Assembly: GCF_020614375.1 (NCBI RefSeq)
Contig: NZ_CP085329.1
Coordinates: forward strand, 494,660-558,659
Reading direction: 5' to 3'
Source of the DNA: Haladaptatus salinisoli
GTDB lineage: Archaea; Halobacteriota; Halobacteria; Halobacteriales; Haladaptataceae
Length of the DNA stretch: 64,000 nt
The notes below the pieces were generated by a model, which did not search any database, had not been told where the DNA came from, and saw only the letters and a list, made by a program, of their open reading frames with translations. This document shows positions 1 through 7,791 of this stretch, one piece after another (position 1 is the first letter of the stretch; the number at the start of each line of letters is the position of its first letter). The translations under genes were made by a program, and so were the position numbers.

Positions 1-1200
1 GAGCAGACCGGGTTCGCCGTCGTCGAGTTCCTCGCCCGTATCCGGGTCGATGACCTTACACTCGTAGCCCGGTACGGGGTAGCCAGTCACCGACGGGTCG
101 ATTTCGTCGCCGATTCGGTGACTGACGAAGATGTGGAGCATCTCGGTCGACCCGAGCCCGTCGAGCAGTTCGATACCGAACGACGATTTGACGCGCTCGA
201 ACGTGGACGGCGATAGAGGCTCCCCGGCGCTGATGCCGATACGAAGGGACGAGAGGTCGGCCGCCTCGATCCGGTCGGCGTGCTCGTTGAGCATTTGGTT
301 GTACGCGGTCGGTATCGATCCGAGTACCGTGACACCGTATTCGTCGATCGTCTCGATGAGATCCGCCGGTTCGGCGTTCTCGATGATGACGGTGCTCGCG
401 CCGAATCGGAGCGGAAATGCGACGAGCACGCCGTATCCGAACGTGAACGCGATCGGCGGATTGCCGGAGAAAACGTCGTCCGCAGTCGGTTCGAGGCAGT
501 ATCGTGCGTAGCCATCGATAATCGAAAGCATCTGCCGGTGCGTGTGGATCGTCCCTTTGGGTCGGCCCGTCGTCCCGCTCGTGTACGCGAGCATCGAGAG
601 GTCGTCGCGGTGGGTTTCCGCCGCGTCCAGTTTCGGCGTCGCCGCTGCACAGAGGTCGTCGTAGTCGAGGTGGTCGTGTGCGATCTCCTCGCGATCGGCG
701 ACGATGATCGTTTGCAGGGACTCGCACGTTTCGTTTGCGGCTTCGACCGGCTCCAACAGCCCATCGTGCACGAGGGCGACCGTCGCATCGGAGTCTTCGA
801 GAACGTAGGTGCACTCTTTCGCCTGGAGGAGTTTCATCGATGGGACGGGAATGGCACCGATTTTTTGAACCGCGAGGCACGAGACCGCGTACTCCGGCCG
901 ATTCGGGAAGCGGACGAAAACTCGCTCACCGGGCTCGACGCCGAGGTCCCGTAGCGCACTTCCGAGCCGGTTCACCCGCGTTTGGAGATCGCGGTACGTT
1001 ATCGATTCGTCCTCGAAATAGATCGCGACGGCATCCCCCTTTCCCGCCTCGACGTGCCGGTCGACGAGTTCGACGGCTGCGTTGAGTGATTTCGGATAGT
1101 GGAGTTCGGGGAGCGCGTAGAAGAGATCGGCCTCCGTTTCGGTCGGTGGGAACTTCCCTGCCGGAACGTTCTCTCCTTGGATGCTGTTCTCACGTAGCAT
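1..1200 (-). CDS. AMP-forming acyl/aryl-CoA ligase, partial (C-terminus beyond window)
   Basis: Adenylate-forming enzyme of the ANL superfamily, which activates a carboxylic acid with ATP and joins it to CoA in the cytoplasm. The 400 visible codons run from an ATG at 1200 to the window edge without a stop, so about the last 100-150 residues, including the mobile C-terminal domain, are missing. The P-loop signature YTSGTTGRPKG lies near residues 202-212, followed by THRQM, a glycine-rich GNPPIAFTFGYG stretch, the ISAGEPL segment and the LGSTEML aromatic/adenine motif near residues 350-357. The order and spacing resemble benzoate/2-aminobenzoate-CoA ligases and other aryl or short-chain acid ligases; the substrate cannot be read from sequence. 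The gene stands alone on this side, with a strong TATA box just upstream. Confidence 0.85.
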   Translation of the reverse strand, partial: MLRENSIQGENVPAGKFPPTETEADLFYALPELHYPKSLNAAVELVDRHVEAGKGDAVAIYFEDESITYRDLQTRVNRLGSALRDLGVEPGERVFVRFPNRPEYAVSCLAVQKIGAIPVPSMKLLQAKECTYVLEDSDATVALVHDGLLEPVEAANETCESLQTIIVADREEIAHDHLDYDDLCAAATPKLDAAETHRDDLSMLAYTSGTTGRPKGTIHTHRQMLSIIDGYARYCLEPTADDVFSGNPPIAFTFGYGVLVAFPLRFGASTVIIENAEPADLIETIDEYGVTVLGSIPTAYNQMLNEHADRIEAADLSSLRIGISAGEPLSPSTFERVKSSFGIELLDGLGSTEMLHIFVSHRIGDEIDPSVTGYPVPGYECKVIDPDTGEELDDGEPGLL

Positions 1201-1220
1201 ACCCCCCCTTTCAATGCCAT

Positions 1221-1233
1221 CCATTATATATCC
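1221..1233 (-). promoter_or_regulatory. TATA box of the CoA ligase gene
   Basis: The minus strand reads GGATATATAATGG here, centred about 27 nt upstream of the ATG at 1200. This is the spacing of an archaeal TATA box for a leaderless or nearly leaderless transcript, and it supports that start codon. The sequence further upstream is also AT-rich (a possible BRE/TATA context). Confidence 0.55.
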
Positions 1234-1459
1234 TAAGAAAAATTTTACAGGAATCGTTCGGATGGGCCTCTCTCGTCCGGTAATGCGTCCGCCGCGGACC
1301 GGCGAACGACCGCTACCGCTCGATTTGCGGTCTAACGGGTGCTTCTGCGTTTTTCGTCCCCGCCGGCGTATCCACCCGGACGGAGAGGGGCCGACGGATT
1401 GCGGAGTCCCGAATCCGGCACGGTTCGTCGAGTACGCGATACGGTGCATGTACTCGGCG

Positions 1460-3559
1460 CTAGCCGAAGGACTGTAAACTGAACTCGGAGTACGTAGACA
1501 GTTTCCGGTCGATATCGGATTCGCGCCAGCCGAGCGGCGATAGCACGCTCGTGGCCGCTCGCACCAACAGCTCCCGGTAAAACTCGACGTCGTACTCGGT
1601 CGGCTCCTCGATCGCTAAGGCGACCCGGTCACGAGACCGCTTCTCGTCATCGACGACGACGTACGAGATACTCTGCCCGGGTGCTCGCGTCACCCCCAAG
1701 TCCGCCGCACGGTCGAGTGCCGCCACGCTCCGCGTCGACTGCGCGTAGTCGTCGCGGGCCTTCGAGACGCGATTCGTGATGACGAGGTCGATCGGATCGA
1801 CGTCGCCCCGCCGAAGGCGGTCGATCCACGAGCGTAGCTCCTCGCACACGGGTTCCGGCGCTCGATGTTCGTCGAGTGCCGTGATGAGTGCCTTCTGTGC
1901 CTCGTCCACGAACGGCGGCGTGCTTCGTTGGCGACACTCGATGCCGCGATACTTGTACTCGTCTTCGCCAGCGACCTTCCCGAAGTACTTCGTCAGCGCA
2001 CCGGCGTCCGAATCGCGCAGCGGGACGAACGCGACCCAGTCGTAGCGCGCTTCGTGTTCGAGTCGGATGTCGACCCGCTTCGAGATTCGCGTCGTGAGTT
2101 CGTCGAGCGACGTCCGTTCCGCGTCGTCCATCGGCGTGACCCAGACGCTATCGACGATGCCGTGGACGACGCGCCAACCGTGTTCTTCGAGCATCGTCTT
2201 CGTCTCCAAGAGGATCTCGCGAGCGAACGCGTTGATGGCTTCGTGGCACTCGATCCGCCCGAACTTCGCGTTCGAAAAGCCCTGATAACCGAAACAGGAG
2301 ACGAGAATCCACTTGATCGCGTTCGACCGTCCCCGGAGTTCCGCTCGCCGCGCTGCATCGTCCGTCCGCTGTAACTCCGCTTTGATCGCGTCTCGGTCTC
2401 GAATCAGCGGCTCGAGCACGTCCGGAAGGTAGCCCCGCTCGTCACAGATCGAATAGCCGAGACCGGGTACGTCTTCACGGTCGGCGTGGCACTCGCACCG
2501 AATCTTCTCCGGACTCACGTTCCGGGTGACGATGATATTGGGATACAGCGCCGAGAAGTCGAGTTCGTGCACGTCCTCGTGCAGTCCGACGTCCGGCGAG
2601 AAGGTGAACCCGCCGCGGTCGGCGGCGTGGAGTTGGCGCATCGTTTTGAATTTCTCGTGACGCCACGAGTGCCACGGGACGAGCACGTTCCGTTTCCGCG
2701 CTTCCCGAATCTGAATCGCCGTGAGGATGTTTCCGATCGAGGACCACGACAGTTCTTGCAGCGGTTTACCCGACCGCTTCACGAGATAGAGACAGCCGTC
2801 CAGATTCGTCTGGTTCCACATGAACGTGTTCGACGCGTCGACGATCACGCGTCCCGGAAGGTTGTATCGAGCCGGTGAGTGACCCACCCGGCCGTAGCTC
2901 GTGTACGTCGATTCACGGGCGAGTTGCTGCCAACCGGGGAGTCGACCGAGGTGAAAGTCCGTATCGAGACGGTCCGCCTGGCGATACAGCGCGGGAACGA
3001 CGTCGCTCGTGTTCATCATCAGGACGTCCGGGTCGTGACGTTCGACGCGAGCAGCCACCGTTTCCAGTACGTCCACCCCGTCGCCGGTCACCACTTGGTC
3101 GCCGATGGTGAGTTCGGTGATCGTCTCGCCCGCAAGTTCCGTCTCCGGAACCGCGATACGCATCCGAGTGAGGTCGCGCTCGGGAAGCGGCGAAAGCTCG
3201 TTCTCGAGGCAGTAACGGAACTCGCGGGAGAAATCGACGTTGTAACACCGATACTCACCGGGTGACCCCCACCGGCGTATCATCGACGTGATCGCGGCGA
3301 TGGCATCTAGATCGATACCGTCAACCCGGAGCACTGATCGCGGATCGCGTCGAAAGGAAACGCGCCTCTCGACGACCGAGACGCGAGCGACGGCGGGGTG
3401 GACGCGGAGTGCGGCCTTCGCATCGGACAGTGAGCCCGCGCCGTGCGCCGAGACGTAGATGGTCGGCGCGTACGACCCGTCGATTTCGTACTCGGCACCC
3501 GACTCGGTCAGCGACCATCTCAGTACATCGCCGTCGAGATAGTCGAACTTGTACGCCAT
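1460..3559 (-). CDS. Family B DNA polymerase-like protein, predicted inactive (PolB2 type)
   Basis: A 699-residue protein with family B polymerase layout. Motif A is well kept (LDFSALYPNII near residues 333-343). Motif B is recognisable but altered (KWILVSCFGYQG near 412-423, where KxxxNSxYG is usual). Motif C, normally YGDTDS, reads HGIVDS near 468-473, so the first catalytic aspartate is replaced by Ile. The exonuclease motifs are also degraded: the ExoI region reads RIAVPETE rather than FDIE, and the ExoII region lacks the FD pair. This fits the described family of inactivated archaeal B-family polymerases (PolB2/Dpo2 type), thought to act as accessory or structural factors in repair rather than as replicases. 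It is the last gene of a three-gene operon with a small coiled-coil protein (4-nt gap) and a RecA-fold protein, beside an orc1. ATG start at 3559. Confidence 0.8.
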   Translation of the reverse strand: MAYKFDYLDGDVLRWSLTESGAEYEIDGSYAPTIYVSAHGAGSLSDAKAALRVHPAVARVSVVERRVSFRRDPRSVLRVDGIDLDAIAAITSMIRRWGSPGEYRCYNVDFSREFRYCLENELSPLPERDLTRMRIAVPETELAGETITELTIGDQVVTGDGVDVLETVAARVERHDPDVLMMNTSDVVPALYRQADRLDTDFHLGRLPGWQQLARESTYTSYGRVGHSPARYNLPGRVIVDASNTFMWNQTNLDGCLYLVKRSGKPLQELSWSSIGNILTAIQIREARKRNVLVPWHSWRHEKFKTMRQLHAADRGGFTFSPDVGLHEDVHELDFSALYPNIIVTRNVSPEKIRCECHADREDVPGLGYSICDERGYLPDVLEPLIRDRDAIKAELQRTDDAARRAELRGRSNAIKWILVSCFGYQGFSNAKFGRIECHEAINAFAREILLETKTMLEEHGWRVVHGIVDSVWVTPMDDAERTSLDELTTRISKRVDIRLEHEARYDWVAFVPLRDSDAGALTKYFGKVAGEDEYKYRGIECRQRSTPPFVDEAQKALITALDEHRAPEPVCEELRSWIDRLRRGDVDPIDLVITNRVSKARDDYAQSTRSVAALDRAADLGVTRAPGQSISYVVVDDEKRSRDRVALAIEEPTEYDVEFYRELLVRAATSVLSPLGWRESDIDRKLSTYSEFSLQSFG

Positions 3560-3563
3560 GGCG

Positions 3564-3836
3564 TCATCTCTCGGCGTTCAGGTCGTTCTCCAGATGGTCG
3601 ATTCGGTCTTCGAGGTCGTCGAGTCGTTTCCGTTGTTCGAGGAGCATCGAGACGAGCGCCGGTATCTCGACGAACTGGTGGTTCTGCAGGCCGCTGGCGT
3701 CGGCGTGCGCTCGCGCGTCCTCGAAGAGGCGGTCGAACACCTCTTGGTCGGCGTGTCGAAGCGCGCGGCGGTAGTCTTCCCACCGCGATTCCATGGCGCG
3801 CAGCGCGTCGCGGTAGGTCGGATTAGTACGACCCAC
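3564..3836 (-). CDS. Small coiled-coil protein of the PolB2 operon
   Basis: A 90-residue acidic protein of unknown function that starts with GTG at 3836 and overlaps the end of the upstream RecA-like gene by 14 nt; its stop lies only 4 nt before the polymerase ATG. The N-terminal half is rich in charged and aromatic residues (RDALRAMESRWEDYRRAL), and the C-terminal half from about residue 62 is a predicted coiled coil with regular leucines (SMLLEQRKRLDDLEDRIDHL). The tight packing between two DNA-metabolism-like genes suggests an adaptor or subunit of the same complex. I recognise no domain with an assigned function. Confidence 0.75.
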   Translation of the reverse strand: MGRTNPTYRDALRAMESRWEDYRRALRHADQEVFDRLFEDARAHADASGLQNHQFVEIPALVSMLLEQRKRLDDLEDRIDHLENDLNAER

Positions 3837-4494
3837 GGACGCTCACCTCCGTCGGGGAATCGGCGCCGGCGACCGCCGGATGACGCGTCGTGAGGACGCG
3901 CTTCCAGAACGCTAGCGTCGTCTGCACCGTCCTGTTGTCGAGCGGGTACACCAACGTCTCGTACTCGTCGCCCGAAAAGCGCGGTCCGTACGGCGTCCGT
4001 TCACAGCGGATGACGGCGTCCGCACACTCTCTGACCGGAGCCGTCAGCGTATCGTCCGCGTGTTGCGTCACGAGCACGGGGACGTCGACCGTGTCCGCGA
4101 TTTCGCGGACGAGATCGACGGCCGCCGAGAGCATCCGCTCACCGTTGCCGGGGGAGAGATCGTCCGACCGGTAGAACCGGTCGAACGCCGGAAGGACGAC
4201 GATAGCTGTATCGTCCGCGAGTTCGGGTGCGAGGTCACGGCAGAGGCTCTGGTGTTGCCACGGCGTGAACGCACGCGCGATTTTAATGCGGTCGAGGACG
4301 CGCATCGACGGGGCGATTCGTGCCAAGTGTCGGGTGGTTCCGTGGCCGTGGGCGTCCACCCAGACGGCCGACCCGCCCGCGAGGAGCACCTGATCGAGGA
4401 CGAGCGACTGTAACGCCCCGGTCGCTCGCGCGTCCGTTTCGAGCAGCGTGATTCCACCGTCGAGGGTCGGGAGTTCCGGTTGGTCGTGGCGCAT
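3823..4494 (-). CDS. RecA/RadA-fold protein lacking a Walker A motif
   Basis: A 223-residue protein that starts at ATG 4494 and leads the operon with the small coiled-coil protein and PolB2. It has the strand pattern of a RecA-superfamily ATPase core: a hydrophobic strand ending in a would-be P-loop near residues 15-30, a VWVDAHG strand, a Walker B-like hydrophobic strand TAIVVLPAFDRF near residue 100, and VPVLVTQHAD near 145. The glycine/lysine P-loop is absent (LLETDARATGAL), so nucleotide binding is doubtful. Such RecA-like partners next to inactive PolB genes are a recurring archaeal arrangement, which makes a joint repair-related role plausible. No enzymatic function is claimed. Confidence 0.65.
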   Translation of the reverse strand: MRHDQPELPTLDGGITLLETDARATGALQSLVLDQVLLAGGSAVWVDAHGHGTTRHLARIAPSMRVLDRIKIARAFTPWQHQSLCRDLAPELADDTAIVVLPAFDRFYRSDDLSPGNGERMLSAAVDLVREIADTVDVPVLVTQHADDTLTAPVRECADAVIRCERTPYGPRFSGDEYETLVYPLDNRTVQTTLAFWKRVLTTRHPAVAGADSPTEVSVRGSY

Positions 4495-4566
4495 CGTAAC
4501 TCAACGTATCGTCGGAACCGTACATAGGCAAGACAGGGTCGTTTCCAATCCTTCCGAAAGAACCGA

Positions 4567-5568
4567 TCAGCGGAGTCGGTAGGTGCGGGCGCGATTCTTT
4601 CCTTCGGCGATGACGAGCCGATAGTGTTCCATTTTCTGCAGGTGGTTTCTGACGGTTCGATTCGTCTTCGGGTCGTCGACGCGCTCCCGATACAACTCGT
4701 AGAGGTCGCCCGGATCGAGTTCGCCTTCCTCGTCCAAAATCTCGTAGAGGGCACGCTGATGGGCGTTGAGTTGGTCGATGGTTTTCTGGCGGACTTCGTG
4801 GCGACCGTCGGGGACGGCCTCGTGGACGATGTCGGTCGTGATTTGGTCGGTGCCCGACTGGTCGGCGCGCCGTGCCGCGTTTCTGAGGATACCGATGGCG
4901 ACGCGGGCGTCCCCCGCCGCGGCGTCGGCGATCAGAGCCAACTGTTCGTTTCCGATAGCGCGTTCCGAAAGTCCCCACCGAGCGCGCGCTTCGAGAATCG
5001 CGACGAGTTCGTCGAGGTGGTACTTCTCGAACGGAATCCTCACACAGGTCTGTAATCGACTGGTGAGGCGGCCGTCGAGCTGGCCGAACAGCGCTTCCTC
5101 GCGATTCGCGATGAGAATCATCGAGATGGTCCGCATCCGGTAGAGGTCGTAGAGGACGCTTTTGTCCTCGAGTTGGTCGACCTCGTCGAGGATGACGACG
5201 AACTGCGGGCCGTCGTACCCCTGGAGTCTGTCGAGCAGTTCGTCCTTCGGCGTCGACCGGCGGTGGATGTCGACCGTCTTGCCGATCCCTTCGAGGATTC
5301 GATACAGCACTTGGAATCGGGTGTGATCCTGCCAGCAGTTGACGTACTGGGTATCGATGTCGAGGACGTTCTCGCGCAGGCGCTCGACGGTGTAGTTGGC
5401 GATGCAGGTCTTTCCCGCACCGGACGGTCCGAGCAGGAGCGACGTCTCGCCGGTCTGGCCGTCCATGATGGGTTTGAGCGTGTTCGATAGCGCGTTGACC
5501 TCAGAGTTGCGATGCTCGACTTCGTCGGGGATGAACTGGGGTTGCAGGACGCGAGCATCGTGAATCAT
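4567..5568 (-). CDS. orc1: Orc1/Cdc6 family AAA+ replication initiator
   Basis: Initiator ATPase that in archaea binds origin repeats and recruits MCM. With the start at Met 5568 it has 333 residues. Walker A is GPSGAGKT (47-54), Walker B VVILDEVD (124-131), and sensor 1 is MILIANRE near 155. A C-terminal winged helix runs from about 250 to the end. I chose Met 5568 over the in-frame ATG at 5592 because the only TATA-like element (TTTATTA on the minus strand) overlaps that upstream ATG and sits about 27 nt before 5568, and because MIHDARVLQP is the usual N-terminus in haloarchaeal homologues. No ORB-type repeats are obvious in the 290 nt upstream, so this copy may lack its own origin here. 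It is transcribed towards the PolB2 operon with a 72-nt gap. Confidence 0.88.
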   Translation of the reverse strand: MIHDARVLQPQFIPDEVEHRNSEVNALSNTLKPIMDGQTGETSLLLGPSGAGKTCIANYTVERLRENVLDIDTQYVNCWQDHTRFQVLYRILEGIGKTVDIHRRSTPKDELLDRLQGYDGPQFVVILDEVDQLEDKSVLYDLYRMRTISMILIANREEALFGQLDGRLTSRLQTCVRIPFEKYHLDELVAILEARARWGLSERAIGNEQLALIADAAAGDARVAIGILRNAARRADQSGTDQITTDIVHEAVPDGRHEVRQKTIDQLNAHQRALYEILDEEGELDPGDLYELYRERVDDPKTNRTVRNHLQKMEHYRLVIAEGKNRARTYRLR

Positions 5569-5589
5569 GCCGGTGGCTATTCTGCCCGA

Positions 5590-5601
5590 CATAATAAACG
5601 G
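5590..5601 (-). promoter_or_regulatory. TATA box that decides the orc1 start
   Basis: The minus strand reads CCGTTTATTATG. The TTTATTA core is about 27 nt upstream of the ATG at 5568 and overlaps the in-frame ATG at 5592, so the upstream ATG would not be transcribed. Confidence 0.55.
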
Positions 5602-5855
5602 AAGCGGGCGATTTCCGATTCTTCCGATACGCGATGGTTCGCCGATTCCGGAACGGACGTTGCTCGCGGTGGGTTCGGGAACGACGCGATCGAAGCGATC
5701 CGTGGGAGAAAACGTCGGAGAACGCTCCGTCTCTCGACGTTCTGTGGTGATCCACGGTTCAGTGGACGACCAGATCGTCGAATGCGCGAATTCGGCGGGA
5801 TGTATCGAGTCGTGTGCACCCAGCGTTTTTCGAGCGCACGCTCGTAGTGTACCGC

Positions 5856-6119
5856 ATGGAAGTCACCGTGTACGGGCCGCTCCGAGGCGCGACGGGTGAG
5901 AAAACGGTAACGCTACCGTTCGACGGAGGAACCGTCGAAGACGCGCTTACCGTCTTCGTCGAGAACTATCCCCGAGCGACGTCTCAACTGTACGCCGCCG
6001 ACGGGCAACTCCGGGGCAGCGCCCGTATTTCCGTAAACGGAAAACCGGTCGACTTGGACGATGACTGCCCGGGCGACGCGGAACTGACGGTGTTTCCCGC
6101 CGTCCAGGGCGGACGGTGA
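5856..6119 (+). CDS. MoaD/ThiS-fold ubiquitin-like protein (SAMP-like) ending in GGR
   Basis: An 87-residue beta-grasp protein. Homologues carry sulfur for molybdopterin or thiamine/tRNA thiolation and, in haloarchaea, serve as small archaeal modifier proteins after adenylation by the E1-like UbaA. The visible pattern is MEVTVYGPLRGATGEK at the N-terminus, a TVEDALTVFVENYP helix, SARISVNGKPV, and DAELTVFPAVQGG at the C-terminus. The usual C-terminal diglycine is followed here by one extra residue, Arg, before the TGA stop. ATG 5856 is preferred to an upstream in-frame ATG at 5814 because the conserved fold begins exactly there. It stands alone, divergent from orc1. A link to the molybdenum genes 13 kb away is possible but not shown. 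Confidence 0.75.
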   Translation: MEVTVYGPLRGATGEKTVTLPFDGGTVEDALTVFVENYPRATSQLYAADGQLRGSARISVNGKPVDLDDDCPGDAELTVFPAVQGGR

Positions 6120-6250
6120 GACTCGTCGACCGTCGAAAACGGGGATATCCGTGAAAGAAGACGGACCGCGAAAGGAGTCCCGACAGCGCGCGCCGGGCGG
6201 ATGCGAGCCGCCGAACGCGTCGCGTCTCGAAAGACGGGCAAGTGCGGTGG

Positions 6251-7558
6251 TTAGAGATCGTACTGTGCGCGAACGAGATCCGCGAGGCCCCGGTCTTCGA
6301 GGCGATCCATCGGTGCGAGCATCGTGAGCTGGACGACGCCGGGAAGGCGTCCGATTTCGACGCCCCCGGTGAACGTACACCGCGCCCGCACCTCGCCCTC
6401 TGTCATGTCGAGGAGCGCGCCGGCGCGCTCGAACGCGTTCTCGGTCGCGTCGTTGATCGTCGCTCCGCTGCCGATCACCTGAAGCGGCCCCATCTCTTCG
6501 ATTTCGTCGACGTCGTATTCGGCGGCGAGTTGCCGACCGCGTTCGAGTTCCTGATCCGAGTAGGGTTTGCTGATGGGCGGGAGGTCCTCCTCGTTCGGAA
6601 GCAACAGCGGACCGTCGATATCGAGGTCTTTGATGACTTCGACTTCTAACTCGGCGTGACCGCTCACGTCGGTGGTGTGGAGCGAAAGTTCGCCATCGCC
6701 TTGGTTGGCGTGCATATCGCCGACGTAGACGCCACCGCCGTCGATTTTGACCGGGCAAACGAGGACGGCACCCTCACGGACGGCGTTGATGTCCATGTGA
6801 CCGTCGGTACGTTCCGCGAGTTCGTCCTCGTCTTCGAGTCCCCAGTCGTGTTCCGCGCCGATGAGGAACTGACCGAAGTCACCGGCGTTGTGCGAGTCGG
6901 GAATCTCGACCGGCGGGGTCGTCCCGATGTTTCCGATAAACGGGCGGAGGTGACCGAGCGTGCCCGGCATCTCCGAGGGTTTGTAGAGGAGAATCGGATG
7001 CTGACGGGAGTTCTCCGGAAGCGCCATCGCGTCGTCGGCTCGATTCGCCAAGTCCGCGGCACCGCTTTCGTCGACGGTCAACCCCACCGTTCGATCGTCG
7101 TCGAAGGCGACCGTATAGCCGTATTCGAATCCGAACGAGGAGGCGTTCGCACCGCACTCGGCGCATTTGATCGCTTCTTCGCCCGTTCCCTCGACGATGC
7201 TCTCCGGCCACTCCGTCCCGCACTCCGGACACCTGTGGTCGACGAACGGGTCGTCGCCGAACGCACCGTCGCGCTCGATCATGCTCCCGGTGCTCGTCGC
7301 GATACTCGTCACCTCGACGTTCTTGATCTTCAGCGCGATCGCATCACCGACTTCCGCGTTCTCGACGCGGATCGGTCGCGTCACTTCGTGGCCGCCTCTG
7401 AATTCGGGCGTAATCATCGGCCCCCAACACGCTGGCGGCGTGTGCGTCCTGATGACGCCCCCGTCGGCGACGGTGCCCGCCCACTCTTGGTCCGGCCCGA
7501 CGAGGCCAAGCGTGTACCGGTCGACCGAAAGTTCGTGTTGAACTTCTTTCTGAGCCAT
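6251..7558 (-). CDS. Acetamidase/formamidase family protein
   Basis: A 435-residue member of the FmdA/AmdA family, which hydrolyses short amides to ammonia and the acid in the cytoplasm. Family features include GGVIRTHTPPACWGPMI near residues 35-50, VGDAIALKIKNVEV, IGNIGTTPP, a metal-site-like GDMHANQGDGE near 280, and a GSGATINDATENA segment near 370. An inserted zinc-ribbon-like element with two CxxC pairs (CPEC near 120 and CAEC near 142) is unusual enough to note. The start is ATG 7558; the TTG three codons upstream is less likely. A TATA-like GTTTAAGATATT lies on the minus strand at 7586-7597. It is not part of an operon. The substrate could be formamide, acetamide or another small amide. 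Confidence 0.85.
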   Translation of the reverse strand: MAQKEVQHELSVDRYTLGLVGPDQEWAGTVADGGVIRTHTPPACWGPMITPEFRGGHEVTRPIRVENAEVGDAIALKIKNVEVTSIATSTGSMIERDGAFGDDPFVDHRCPECGTEWPESIVEGTGEEAIKCAECGANASSFGFEYGYTVAFDDDRTVGLTVDESGAADLANRADDAMALPENSRQHPILLYKPSEMPGTLGHLRPFIGNIGTTPPVEIPDSHNAGDFGQFLIGAEHDWGLEDEDELAERTDGHMDINAVREGAVLVCPVKIDGGGVYVGDMHANQGDGELSLHTTDVSGHAELEVEVIKDLDIDGPLLLPNEEDLPPISKPYSDQELERGRQLAAEYDVDEIEEMGPLQVIGSGATINDATENAFERAGALLDMTEGEVRARCTFTGGVEIGRLPGVVQLTMLAPMDRLEDRGLADLVRAQYDL

Positions 7559-7791
7559 GGTAGCCAAGTACGAGATTGAGCAGGGAATATCTTAAACGAT
7601 CGTGTTATATTGCGGTCGCCGAAGCGGTGAATCTCGGAAATCGGACGCACGCCGACGGAGGCCTCGGACCGACGTCGTATCGATGGACGCCGTTGAAACG
7701 GCGACGAGTAGGAACTAAAGGAGGGTTCAACTAAGTTAAACTCTGTATCAGGAATAATTATTAGTGTAGACATCTATTGATAGACTGAGCT

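Noticed and set aside
1181..1477. A 98-codon plus-strand frame between the CoA ligase and PolB2 genes
   Set aside because: It overlaps both the ligase promoter and the ligase start and has no conserved features.
5593..5855. A second replication origin upstream of the first orc1
   Set aside because: No repeated ORB-like element or AT-rich unwinding stretch could be found between orc1 and the MoaD-like gene.
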